This document shows, in pieces, positions 23,881-31,848 of a stretch of DNA of 64,000 bases. Made by a program: the position numbers and the translations under genes. Location: NCBI GenBank assembly GCA_963520725.1, contig CAUQSG010000002.1, positions 1 through 64,000 on the forward strand. Reading direction: 5' to 3'. Below the pieces are notes generated by a model that was not told where the DNA came from, did no database searches, and saw only the letters and a list, made by a program, of their open reading frames with translations. How positions within the stretch are numbered: the first letter of the stretch is position 1; each line of letters opens with the position of its first letter. The stretch comes from JABCPE02 sp963520725. Lineage in GTDB: Bacteria > Bacteroidota > Bacteroidia > Flavobacteriales > Weeksellaceae.

Positions 23881-24258
23881 ATGACGCCAAAAGAGATACT
23901 ACAAGAATGGATTGACTGCTTCAACGCCGCCGATGCAGTCGCTTTGGCAAACTTATACGCTCAGGATGCCATAAACCATCAAGTCGCAAACACCCCGGTT
24001 ATAGGAAAAACAGCTATCCATAAAATGTTTGTAAATGAATTTGCAACCTCAAAAATGGTTTGTATTGTTGAGCATATATTCGAGGATGGAGAATGGGCTA
24101 TCATGGAATGGAAAGATCCGCTCGGGTTGCGAGGATGCGGATTCTTCCATGTGCAAAACGATAAAATCGTTTTCCAAAGAGGTTATTGGGATAAGCTCAG
24201 CTTTCTCAAACAGCACGGTTTAACCGTAGAGAATAGTGATAAAAATCCAAACACATAA
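23881..24258 (+). CDS. SnoaL-like (NTF2-fold) protein
   Basis: The 125-aa protein has the SnoaL/NTF2 layout: an N-terminal helix (ILQEWIDCFNAADAVALANLY) with AQDAINHQ, then GKTAIHKMFVNEF. Curved strands follow (MVCIVEHIFEDGEWAIMEWKDPLGLRG ... FFHVQNDKIVFQRGYWDKLSFLK). Such small cone-shaped proteins act as isomerases, hydrolases or ligand binders; substrate unknown. It precedes the GNAT gene by 11 bp, so the two form a cargo operon upstream of tetQ. AT-rich, probably acquired with tetQ. Confidence 0.75.
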   Translation: MTPKEILQEWIDCFNAADAVALANLYAQDAINHQVANTPVIGKTAIHKMFVNEFATSKMVCIVEHIFEDGEWAIMEWKDPLGLRGCGFFHVQNDKIVFQRGYWDKLSFLKQHGLTVENSDKNPNT

Positions 24259-24269
24259 CACCGTCCGAT

Positions 24270-25127
24270 ATGGGAATCATCATTCATTCTTTAGAGTCCG
24301 TTTCTTTCAAAGATTTGTATGCGGCATTCTCATCCGCATTCAAAGATTATGATTTCTCTTTGAATGCGGATGAATTGCGACGCATGCTCGACCGACGAGG
24401 ATACAATCCACAACTATCTTTCGGAGCATTTTTCGAAGGACGGCTGATTTCTTTTGTGTTTAACGGAACAGGCATGTACAACAACATCTTGACGGCTTAT
24501 GACACAGGGACGGGAACCGTACCTTCATTCCGGGGATTACACCTAACCCAAAAAATATTCACTTTCAGCCTCGAATTGATATATCAACAAGGAGTTCGGC
24601 AATATGTACTGGAAGTTTTGCAACACAATCACAAAGCAATAAAAATATATCGCAAATTAGGCTTTGAAACACAGAGAAATTTCAACTACTACTCTGCCAA
24701 ACTGAGCGATATTGTTCCTGTATTGCAAGTAAACCATACTGCATGTCGCATACTCCCATCGGATTTAAAAAACTGCCTTAACCAAACGGCCTGGTTCGAT
24801 TTTCATCCTTCATGGCAAAATGACAGGGCTTCACTGGAACGCGGAATCGACAATTTGGACATATTGGGAGCTTATGAAAGAGAAGAACTTGTCGGATTTG
24901 TTATCTTTGAACCGGCATCAGGCGATATTTCATCCCTCGCAGTTGCAAAAGATTACCGGCGTAAAGGAATAGGCAAGTCCTTGCTTAAAAGTGCTGTCAG
25001 TCATTTTCAAAGCGATGTACTCAAATTTACTAATGTTGATTGCGATTGTGAATCAGTCACTGGTTTCTTGTCATCATTAGGACTTACCCCAAAAGGACAA
25101 CAGTTTGAAATGGTCAGAAAAATTTAA
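24270..25127 (+). CDS. Two-domain GNAT acetyltransferase
   Basis: The 285-aa protein consists of two GNAT folds. The first (about 1-150) has FRGLHLTQKIFTFSLE and QHNHKAIKIYRKLGFETQRNF. The second (about 190-285) has ISSLAVAKDYRRKGIGKSLLKSA, the canonical acetyl-CoA pyrophosphate loop (R-R-K-G-I-G-K). Only the second keeps a full R/Q-x-x-G-x-G/A motif. The acceptor is unknown. Placement in a resistance element raises, but does not show, drug acetylation. It ends at a terminator that overlaps the tetQ promoter. Confidence 0.78.
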   Translation: MGIIIHSLESVSFKDLYAAFSSAFKDYDFSLNADELRRMLDRRGYNPQLSFGAFFEGRLISFVFNGTGMYNNILTAYDTGTGTVPSFRGLHLTQKIFTFSLELIYQQGVRQYVLEVLQHNHKAIKIYRKLGFETQRNFNYYSAKLSDIVPVLQVNHTACRILPSDLKNCLNQTAWFDFHPSWQNDRASLERGIDNLDILGAYEREELVGFVIFEPASGDISSLAVAKDYRRKGIGKSLLKSAVSHFQSDVLKFTNVDCDCESVTGFLSSLGLTPKGQQFEMVRKI

Positions 25128-25199
25128 CCTACATTTATATGAATAGCCCTCATCATCAAATAACAAATTAATAATACCAAATAAAAATACGTATAGATT

Positions 25200-25239
25200 A
25201 AAAAAGTTCTTTGTGCTTTTGTCAGGGAACTTTTTTTTC
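25200..25239 (+). terminator. Terminator of the SnoaL-GNAT operon overlapping the tetQ promoter
   Basis: AAAAAAGTTC (25200-25209) pairs with GAACTTTTTT (25227-25236), ending in a run of T. The loop contains the tetQ -33 element. Confidence 0.7.
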
Positions 25240-25248
25240 GTAAATTTG
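25217..25248 (+). promoter_or_regulatory. tetQ operon promoter
   Basis: TTTTG at 25217-25221 (-33) and TAAATTTG at 25241-25248 (-7) are separated by 19 bp, a near-ideal Bacteroidota promoter. It drives tetQ-rteA-rteB. Confidence 0.8.
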
Positions 25249-25257
25249 CGTTCAATT

Positions 25258-25269
25258 ATGCGGCAGTAA
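25258..25269 (+). CDS. tetQ leader peptide, 3 codons (MRQ)
   Basis: ATG CGG CAG TAA begins about 10 nt after the -7 box. A 3-residue leader peptide in this position was shown genetically to be essential for tetracycline control in CTnDOT; its coding sequence is intact here. Confidence 0.65.
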   Translation: MRQ

Positions 25270-25313
25270 TAATATACATATTAATACGAGTTAAGAATCC
25301 TGTAGTTTTCCAC

Positions 25314-25364
25314 ATGCTACGAGGAGGTATTAAAAGGTGCGTTTCGGCAATGCATCTATTGTAG
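25314..25364 (+). CDS. tetQ leader frame, 16 codons
   Basis: ATG at 25314 and TAG at 25362-25364 give MLRGGIKRCVSAMHLL. The frame is conserved with CTnDOT but was reported there as non-essential for control. It overlaps the GAGGAGG that would serve the next frame. Confidence 0.35.
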   Translation: MLRGGIKRCVSAMHLL

Positions 25365-25387
25365 TATATTATTGCTTAATCAAATGA
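25337..25387 (+). CDS. Second tetQ leader frame, 16 codons, GTG start
   Basis: GTG at 25337 is preceded by GGAGGT at 8-nt spacing. The frame ends at TGA 25385-25387, which overlaps the tetQ ATG (ATGA). Such overlap could couple its translation to tetQ, although published mutants point to the 3-codon peptide as the controlling one. Confidence 0.35.
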   Translation: MRFGNASIVVYYCLIK

Positions 25388-27309
25388 ACATTATAAATTT
25401 AGGAATTCTTGCTCACATTGATGCAGGAAAAACTTCCGTAACCGAAAATCTGCTATTTGCCTGCGGAGCAACGGAAAAGCGCGGCAGTGTTGATAAAGGT
25501 GACACCATAACAGACTCTATGGATATAGAAAAACGTAGAGGAATTACTATTCGGGCTTCTACGACATCTATTGTTTGGAATGGTGTGAAATGCAATATCA
25601 TTGACACTCCGGGACACATGGATTTTATTGCAGAGGTGGAGCGGACATTCAAAATGCTTGATGGAGCAGTCCTCATATTATCGGCAAAGGAAGGCATACA
25701 AGCACAAACAAAGTTGCTGTTCAAGACTTTGCAAAAACTGCAAATCCCGACAATTATATTTATCAATAAGATTGATCGTGCCGGCGTAAATCTTGAGCGT
25801 TTATATCTGGACATAAAAACAAATCTGTCGCAAGACGTCTTGTTTATGCAAACGGTTGTCGATGGAGTAGTTTACCCGATTTGCACCTCAACAGATATAA
25901 GGGCAGAACACAAAGAATTTGTATGCAACCATGACGACGATATATTAGAACTATATTTGGCGGATAAAGAAATCTTACCGGCAGATTATTGGAATGCGAT
26001 AATCGCTCTTGTGGCAAAAGCCAAAGCCTATCCGGTCTTGCATGGATCAGCAATGTGCAATATTGGCATCAATGAGTTGTTAGACGCCATCATTTCTTTT
26101 ATATTTCCTCCGGCATCAGTCCCAAATAGACTTTCAGCTTATCTTTATAAAATAGAACATGACCCCAAAGGGCATAAAAGAAGTTTTCTAAAAATTATTG
26201 ACGGAAGTCTGAGACTTCGAACCGTTATAAAAGTCAATGATTCGGAAAAATTCATCAAGATTAAAAATCTAAAAACCATTTATCAGGGCAAAGAGATAAA
26301 TGTTGATGAAGTGGTTGCTAATGATATCGCAATTATAGAAGATATAGAAGAATTAAGAATCGGAGATTATTTAGGTGTTAAACCTTGTCTGATTCAAGGA
26401 TTATCTCATCAGCATCCCGCCCTCAAATCTTCTGTCCGACCAGACAAGCCCGAAGAGAGAAGCAAGTTGATATCCGCTCTAAATGTATTGTTTATTGAAG
26501 ACCCGTCTCTGTCCTTTTCCATAAATTCATATAGTGATGAATTGGAAATCTCGTTATATGGTTTAACCCAAAAAGAAATCATACAAACATTGCTGGAAGA
26601 ACGATTCTCCGTAAAGACCCATTTTGATGAAATCAAGACTATCTACAAAGAACGACCTAAAAAGAAGGTGAATAAGATTATCCATATCGAAGTCCCTCCC
26701 AACCCTTACTGGGCCTCAATAGGACTGACTCTGGAACCTTTACCGATAGGGTCAGGGGTGCAAATCGAAAGTGAAATCTCCTTTGGTTATCTGAACCATT
26801 CTTTTCAAAATGCCGTTTTTGAAGGAATCCGTATGTCTTGCCAATCGGGATTGCATGGATGGGAAGTGACGGATTTGAAAGTAACCTTTACTTATGCCCT
26901 TTATTATAGTCCGATAAGTACCCCTGCCGATTTTAGACAATTGTCTCCTTATGTCTTCAGGTTGGCTTTGCAACAATCAGGAGTGGATATTCTCGAACCG
27001 ATGCTCTATTTTGAGTTACAGATACCACAAGTAGCAAGTTCCAAAGCTATTACAGATCTGCAAAAAATGATGTCTGAGATTAAAGGTATCAGTTGTAATA
27101 AAGAGTGGTGTCTTATTGAAGGGAAAGTTCCATTAAATACAAGTAAAGACTATGCTTCAGAAGTAAGTTCATACACTAAAGGCTTAGGCACTTTTATGGT
27201 TAAGCCGTGTGGGTATCAAATAACAAAAGGCGGTTATTCTGATAATACCCGTATGGAAGAAAAGGATAAACTTTTATTCATGTTTGAAAAATCAGTATCA
27301 TCAAAATAA
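25384..27309 (+). CDS. tetQ: Tetracycline-resistance ribosomal protection protein TetQ
   Basis: The ATG at 25384 gives 641 residues, the standard TetQ length; a start four codons upstream is in frame but out of family. This EF-G-like GTPase removes tetracycline from the ribosome. The G1 motif AHIDAGKTS and G3 DTPGHMDFIAEVERTFKMLDGAVLI are present. G4 is INKIDRAGVN, and C-terminal EF-G domains IV-V follow. Several residues in the N-terminal 60 and in the middle appear to differ from the common allele as I remember it, so this may be a divergent or mosaic tetQ. The stop overlaps the rteA start by one base. Confidence 0.95.
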   Translation: MNIINLGILAHIDAGKTSVTENLLFACGATEKRGSVDKGDTITDSMDIEKRRGITIRASTTSIVWNGVKCNIIDTPGHMDFIAEVERTFKMLDGAVLILSAKEGIQAQTKLLFKTLQKLQIPTIIFINKIDRAGVNLERLYLDIKTNLSQDVLFMQTVVDGVVYPICTSTDIRAEHKEFVCNHDDDILELYLADKEILPADYWNAIIALVAKAKAYPVLHGSAMCNIGINELLDAIISFIFPPASVPNRLSAYLYKIEHDPKGHKRSFLKIIDGSLRLRTVIKVNDSEKFIKIKNLKTIYQGKEINVDEVVANDIAIIEDIEELRIGDYLGVKPCLIQGLSHQHPALKSSVRPDKPEERSKLISALNVLFIEDPSLSFSINSYSDELEISLYGLTQKEIIQTLLEERFSVKTHFDEIKTIYKERPKKKVNKIIHIEVPPNPYWASIGLTLEPLPIGSGVQIESEISFGYLNHSFQNAVFEGIRMSCQSGLHGWEVTDLKVTFTYALYYSPISTPADFRQLSPYVFRLALQQSGVDILEPMLYFELQIPQVASSKAITDLQKMMSEIKGISCNKEWCLIEGKVPLNTSKDYASEVSSYTKGLGTFMVKPCGYQITKGGYSDNTRMEEKDKLLFMFEKSVSSK

Positions 27310-29627
27310 TGGAACGATCCAGGAATTTCTATAAGACAATACGGTTGGGGTATATACTTATCTCCGTTCTTATCGGATGTATAGCATATAATAGCTTCTA
27401 TGAATGGCAGGAGATAGAAGCATTAGAACTTGACAATAAAAAAATAGACGAGTTCCGAAAAGAGATAAACAATATCAATATTCAAATGATAAAATTTTCT
27501 CTATTTGGTGAAACAATACTGGAATGGAACGATAAAGATATCGAACATTACCATGCACAGCGTATGGCAATGGATAGTATGCTCTGCCGTTTCAAAGCTA
27601 CCTATCCGGCAGAGCGTATAGACAGCGTACGCCATCTTCTCGAAGATAAGGAACGGCAGATGTGCCAAATCGTTCAAATACTTGAACAACAACAAGCCAT
27701 CAACGATAAGATAACCAGTCAAGTACCTGTAATCGTGCAGAAGAGTGTGCAGGAACAGCCCAAGAAGTCCAAGCGCAAAGGTTTCTTGGGCATCTTCGGC
27801 AAAAAGGAAGAAGCGAAACCAACTGTGACTACCACGATGCACCGTTCCTTTAACCGGAATATGAGAACCGAACAACAGGCGCAAAGCCGCCGCTTATCGG
27901 TTCATGCCGATAGCCTTGCCGCACGAAATGCGGAACTTAACAGGCAACTGCAAGGACTGGTTGTTCAAATAGACGGGAAAGTACAAACTGACCTACAAAA
28001 GCGGGAAGCCGAGATAACAGCCATGCGGGAACGGTCGTTCATTCAGATTGGGGGCTTGACAGGGTTCGTTATACTGCTACTGGTCATATCATATATCATC
28101 ATACACCGAAATGCCAACCGCATCAAGCGATATAAACAGGAAACCGCAGATTTAATCGAGCGACTGCAACAAATGGCAAAGCGAAACGAGGCACTGATAA
28201 CCTCCCGCAAGAAAGCCGTACATACCATTACCCATGAATTACGCACACCGCTGACTGCAATAACGGGCTATGCCGGACTGATACAAAAAAACTTCAATGC
28301 GGATAAAACCGGGATGTATATCCGAAATATTCAGCAATCCTCCGACCGTATGCGTGAAATGCTTAATACTCTTCTGAGTTTCTTCCGGCTGGACGACGGC
28401 AAGGAACAACCTAATTTCTCCACGTGTAGGATTTCATCAATAGCGCATACGCTCGAATCAGAGTTTATGCCAATTGCCATAAACAAGGGACTTGCTCTTA
28501 CTGTGACGAATCACACGGATGCTGTTGTACTGACCGATAAGGAACGCATTCTACAAATTGGAAATAACCTGCTGTCAAACGCCATCAAGTTCACTGAGAA
28601 CGGTGCCGTTTCTCTGACAATGGGGTATGATAACGGTATGCTGAAACTTATCGTCAAAGATACGGGTTCGGGTATGACCGAAGAGGAACAGCAACGTGTG
28701 TTCGGTGCGTTTGAACGTTTGTCAAACGCTGCCGCAAAGGACGGCTTCGGATTAGGTCTTTCCATTGTTCAGCGCATTGTGACAATGCTCGGCGGCACAA
28801 TCCAGCTGAAGAGCGAGAAAGGCAAGGGCAGCCGTTTCACGGTGGAGATACCCATGCAGTCAGCCGAGGAATTGCCGGAACGGATAAATAAAACACAGAT
28901 TCATCATAACCGAACACTCCATGATATTGTTGCCATCGACAATGACAAGGTACTTCTCCTAATGCTGAAAGAAATGTATGCACAAGAAGGGATACATTGC
29001 GATACCTGTACCAATGCGGCGGAACTGATGGAAATGATACGCCGGAAAGAATACAGTCTGCTTCTGACCGATTTGAATATGCCGGATATAAACGGCTTCG
29101 AGCTGTTGGAACTGCTACGCACCTCCAATGTGGGCAATTCAAGGATCATTCCGATTATTGTAACAACCGCTTCGGGCAGTTGCAACAGAGAGGAACTTTT
29201 AGAACGTGGATTTTCTGATTGCCTTCTCAAGCCGTTTTCCATATCGGAGCTGATGGAAGTTTCCGACAAGTGCGCCATGAAAGGTAAACAAAATGAAAAG
29301 CCTGATTTCTCCTCCCTACTGTCTTACGGCAATGAATCCGTCATGTTGGATAAACTGATAGCGGAAACCGAAAAGGAAATGCAGTCGGTCAGGGATGGGG
29401 AACAACGGAAAGACTTTCAAGAACTGGACGCCCTGACACACCACCTACGTAGTTCGTGGGAGATACTGCGTGCCGACCAACCATTAAGGGAACTTTATAA
29501 ACAGCTTCATGGGAGTGCCGTTCCCGATTATGAAGCATTGAACAACGCCGTGACTGCCGTATTGGATAAGGGTTCGGAGATAATCCGGCTGGCAAAAGAA
29601 GAAAGGAGAAAATACGAAAATGGATAA
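27309..29627 (+). CDS. rteA: Hybrid sensor histidine kinase RteA
   Basis: The 772-aa inner-membrane protein has helices at about residues 12-30 and 245-268 flanking a periplasmic sensor region with coiled coil. A HisKA domain follows with His309 (THELRTPLTAITGY). The ATPase carries NLLSNAIKFTENG, DTGSGM and GFGLGLSIV. A receiver domain has Asp588 (LLTDLNMPD), and a C-terminal Hpt-like helical region ends the protein. The ATG overlaps the tetQ stop (TAATG), so tetracycline induction carries through. It is the sensor partner of RteB; its signal is unknown. Confidence 0.93.
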   Translation: MERSRNFYKTIRLGYILISVLIGCIAYNSFYEWQEIEALELDNKKIDEFRKEINNINIQMIKFSLFGETILEWNDKDIEHYHAQRMAMDSMLCRFKATYPAERIDSVRHLLEDKERQMCQIVQILEQQQAINDKITSQVPVIVQKSVQEQPKKSKRKGFLGIFGKKEEAKPTVTTTMHRSFNRNMRTEQQAQSRRLSVHADSLAARNAELNRQLQGLVVQIDGKVQTDLQKREAEITAMRERSFIQIGGLTGFVILLLVISYIIIHRNANRIKRYKQETADLIERLQQMAKRNEALITSRKKAVHTITHELRTPLTAITGYAGLIQKNFNADKTGMYIRNIQQSSDRMREMLNTLLSFFRLDDGKEQPNFSTCRISSIAHTLESEFMPIAINKGLALTVTNHTDAVVLTDKERILQIGNNLLSNAIKFTENGAVSLTMGYDNGMLKLIVKDTGSGMTEEEQQRVFGAFERLSNAAAKDGFGLGLSIVQRIVTMLGGTIQLKSEKGKGSRFTVEIPMQSAEELPERINKTQIHHNRTLHDIVAIDNDKVLLLMLKEMYAQEGIHCDTCTNAAELMEMIRRKEYSLLLTDLNMPDINGFELLELLRTSNVGNSRIIPIIVTTASGSCNREELLERGFSDCLLKPFSISELMEVSDKCAMKGKQNEKPDFSSLLSYGNESVMLDKLIAETEKEMQSVRDGEQRKDFQELDALTHHLRSSWEILRADQPLRELYKQLHGSAVPDYEALNNAVTAVLDKGSEIIRLAKEERRKYENG

Positions 29628-30942
29628 AACAAAAATCATCGTGGTGGAGGACAACATCGTATATTGCGAGTTTGTCTGCAACCTGCTGGCACGGGAGAAA
29701 TTCCGTACCGTGCAGGCTTTCCACCTCTCGACAGCGAAGAAACTTCTGCAACAAGCCGCTGACAATGATATAGTAGTTTCTGATTTGCGTTTGCCTGACG
29801 GTGACGGCATCGACCTATTGCGCTGGATGCGCAAAGAAGGCATGACGCAGCCGTTCATCATCATGACCGACTATGCCGAAGTACATACGGCGGTTGAAAG
29901 CATGAAACTCGGTTCGCTGGACTACATACCCAAGCAACTCGTGGAGGACAAACTCGTGCCTTTGCTCCGCACCATACTGAAAGAGCGGAATATCGGGCGA
30001 AGCCGCATGCCCGTATTTGCCCGTGACGGTTCAGCCTTTCAGAAAATCATGCACCGGATAAGGCTGGTAGCTCCTACCGACATGAGCGTACTGATATTCG
30101 GGGAGAACGGTACTGGCAAAGAGCATATTGCCCATCTACTGCACGATAAAAGCAAGCGTTCAGGCAAGCCTTTCGTGGCGGTGGACTGCGGCTCACTCAC
30201 CAAAGAACTTGCGCCATCGGCGTTCTTCGGACACGTTAAAGGAGCGTTCACTGGTGCTGAAAACACAAAGAAAGGCTATTTCCACGAGGCGGAAGGCGGC
30301 ACATTGTTTTTGGATGAAGTGGGTAATCTCGCACCGGAAACCCAACAGATGTTACTCCGTGCCATACAGGAACGGCGGTTCCGTCCCGTTGGCGACAAGT
30401 CCGACCGCAGTTTCAACGTCCGCATCATCGCCGCCACCAACGAGGATCTGGAAAAGGCGGTCAATGAAAAGCGTTTCCGACAGGATTTGTTATACCGCCT
30501 ACATGACTTCGAGATAACCGTTCTGCCCTTACGTGACTGTCAGGAGGACATCATGCCGCTGGCGGAGTTCTTCCGTGAGATTGCCAATAAGGAATTGGAA
30601 TGCAATGTTAGTGGCTTCAGTTCCGAAGCGCGGAAAGTGTTACTGATCCATTCATGGCCGGGTAACGTGCGCGAACTTCGGCAGAAAATCATGGGTGCGG
30701 TGTTGCAGGCTCAGACGGGACTTGTCACGAAAGAGCATCTGGAACTTGGAATAACCGAAACAACCTCTGTTGTCGGCTTCTCCCTACGCAACGAAGAGGA
30801 AGATAAAGAGCGGATTATACGTGCTTTGAAGCAGGCTGGCGGGAACCGGAAGGTTGCTGCCGAATTGCTTGGAATAGGCAGGACAACACTCTATAATAAA
30901 CTGGAAGAATATGGATTGAAGTATAAATTTGAGCAACCATAG
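29620..30942 (+). CDS. rteB: Response regulator RteB (NtrC family)
   Basis: The 440-aa protein has a receiver domain with phospho-acceptor Asp55 (VVSDLRLPDGDG). An AAA+ sigma-54-interaction domain follows, with Walker A FGENGTGKEH near 161, the GAFTGA loop at about 208, GGTLFLDEVGN and an intact arginine-finger region. A Fis-type helix-turn-helix closes the protein (GNRKVAAELLGIGRTTLYNKLEEYGL). In CTnDOT RteB activates rteC. The start overlaps rteA by 8 bp, making a translationally coupled tetQ-rteA-rteB operon. Confidence 0.94.
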   Translation: MDKTKIIVVEDNIVYCEFVCNLLAREKFRTVQAFHLSTAKKLLQQAADNDIVVSDLRLPDGDGIDLLRWMRKEGMTQPFIIMTDYAEVHTAVESMKLGSLDYIPKQLVEDKLVPLLRTILKERNIGRSRMPVFARDGSAFQKIMHRIRLVAPTDMSVLIFGENGTGKEHIAHLLHDKSKRSGKPFVAVDCGSLTKELAPSAFFGHVKGAFTGAENTKKGYFHEAEGGTLFLDEVGNLAPETQQMLLRAIQERRFRPVGDKSDRSFNVRIIAATNEDLEKAVNEKRFRQDLLYRLHDFEITVLPLRDCQEDIMPLAEFFREIANKELECNVSGFSSEARKVLLIHSWPGNVRELRQKIMGAVLQAQTGLVTKEHLELGITETTSVVGFSLRNEEEDKERIIRALKQAGGNRKVAAELLGIGRTTLYNKLEEYGLKYKFEQP

Positions 30943-30964
30943 CCCGCAATTCGCTGAAAATGGC

Positions 30965-30972
30965 TATCTTTG
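30965..30972 (+). promoter_or_regulatory. -7 promoter element downstream of rteB
   Basis: TATCTTTG is a perfect TAnnTTTG. It predicts a transcript beginning near 30979 that runs through the structured region to the gene at 31224. Confidence 0.6.
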
Positions 30973-30978
30973 CATGAC

Positions 30979-31197
30979 ATATTAGAAGGTAACGGCGACT
31001 GGCAGAGCCTTTTGCCGCCTATATATAACATAAGACCGCAAGGCGTTTCGAGCGAAAATCTGGTAAATTGACACTACGGAGACGATTGCGTGATGCTTAT
31101 GCTATGCCTACGCATAGCGTGCATTCACGTACTCTCCGTAAAAGGCTTTACCAGAGCCGTCGCTTGAAAGTAGTGTGATTTGCACGCTACTTTTTTG
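30979..31197 (+). ncRNA. Highly structured leader RNA with intrinsic terminator
   Basis: Nested inverted repeats span 31046-31169: TTTCGAGCGA/TCGCTTGAAA, TCTGGTAAA/TTTACCAGA, TACGGAGA/TCTCCGTA, CGTGA/TCACG and GCTATGC/GCATAGC around a 4-nt loop. A terminator (AGTAGTGTG / CACGCTACT, then TTTTTT, 31169-31196) overlaps the outer arm, so the two structures compete. A smaller hairpin (GGCAGAGCC...) lies at about 30999-31015. A 24-codon frame (31093-31167, starting MLMLCLRIAC) lies inside the stem. The arrangement looks like an attenuator or a free ncRNA; no known family is recognised. Confidence 0.6.
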
Positions 31198-31223
31198 CCC
31201 TTGCCCAACGAAAGGAAACGATA

Positions 31224-31637
31224 ATGGGTAAAGTACAGATTCTTGCCGTCCTCACGATAGACGGTTGTCAAAGCTCCGAGTTATATTGCAAAGCGTATAA
31301 GGAACTGCGCCTTGAAGATTGCGGCATCAATGAGATAAGGGAAAACGCCCTTTATCATATCACACCGGATTATTCCATCTCCATGCTTGACGAATGGCGG
31401 AAATCCACAACAGACATCTGCTATCTGGCGGAAGTCACTCCTGAAAAAGCGGACTACATCAACGGGCTGCTGCGTATGCGTGTGGTGGATGAAATCATAC
31501 TTTACACGATTCCTTTCATTGCCGGAACGGGAAAGCGTTTCTTCCAATCCGCCTTGCCGCAGGAACAATGGACGCTGACCTCACAGAAGGTGTACCGCAA
31601 CGGAGTGGTCCGCCATATCTATAAAGCGTGCGTTTGA
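31224..31637 (+). CDS. RibD C-terminal / dihydrofolate-reductase-like protein
   Basis: The 137-aa protein resembles the RibD C-terminal (pyrimidine reductase) branch of the DHFR fold: VQILAVLTIDGCQSS at the N-terminus (compare V-x-x-S-x-DG), then VVDEIILYTIPFIAGTGKRFF, the family's late strand-loop with P-x-x-x-G-x-G. It is shorter than the roughly 180-220 aa usual for the family and lacks an obvious complete NADPH site, so it may be a regulator or degenerate enzyme. It follows the structured RNA region, with AAAGGAAACG before its ATG. Confidence 0.6.
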   Translation: MGKVQILAVLTIDGCQSSELYCKAYKELRLEDCGINEIRENALYHITPDYSISMLDEWRKSTTDICYLAEVTPEKADYINGLLRMRVVDEIILYTIPFIAGTGKRFFQSALPQEQWTLTSQKVYRNGVVRHIYKACV

Positions 31638-31638
31638 T

Positions 31639-31673
31639 GTCCATAAAATGGACGAATGTTCAGTAAATGAACA
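31639..31673. promoter_or_regulatory. Two adjacent inverted repeats upstream of rteC
   Basis: GTCCAT-AAA-ATGGAC (31639-31653) and TGTTCA-GTAAA-TGAACA (31657-31673) lie back to back just after the RibD-like gene. They are candidate operators for RteB, the known activator of rteC, or for RteC itself. Confidence 0.45.
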
Positions 31674-31728
31674 CTTTAAGCTGAATACAATTCCTTTCAG
31701 ATAAATAAATCGCGAAATTATCACTCTG

Positions 31729-31766
31729 AAATCCAGCACCTTGCAGAGAGCGTGCCGGATTTTTTA
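31729..31766 (+). terminator. Terminator or attenuator before rteC
   Basis: AAATCCAGCAC pairs with GTGCCGGATTT (one mismatch) and is followed by a T-run. It lies 83 bp before the rteC start and downstream of the two inverted repeats. Confidence 0.7.
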
Positions 31767-31848
31767 TTTTATGGACACGCTTTTTGCCAATCATATTCAT
31801 GTGCGCATACCGAAAAAACAGAGTGTAAAATTTCAAAATTGACAGGAC

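Larger units (their letters stand above)
25255..25383 (+). promoter_or_regulatory. tetQ leader: tetQ translational-control leader
   Basis: About 130 nt lie between the predicted transcript start and tetQ, as in CTnDOT, where tetracycline acts by translation attenuation. The three short frames described there are all present: a 3-codon peptide (25258-25269) and two of 16 codons (25314-25364 and 25337-25387). The sequence before tetQ can be sequestered by upstream complementary segments in the known mechanism (hairpins Hp1, Hp2, Hp8). Confidence 0.8.

Noticed and set aside
31093..31167. 24-codon frame in the big palindrome as a confident gene
   Set aside because: The frame is real but inverted-repeat constraint alone could explain its conservation, so it is kept as part of the structured RNA rather than as a separate gene.
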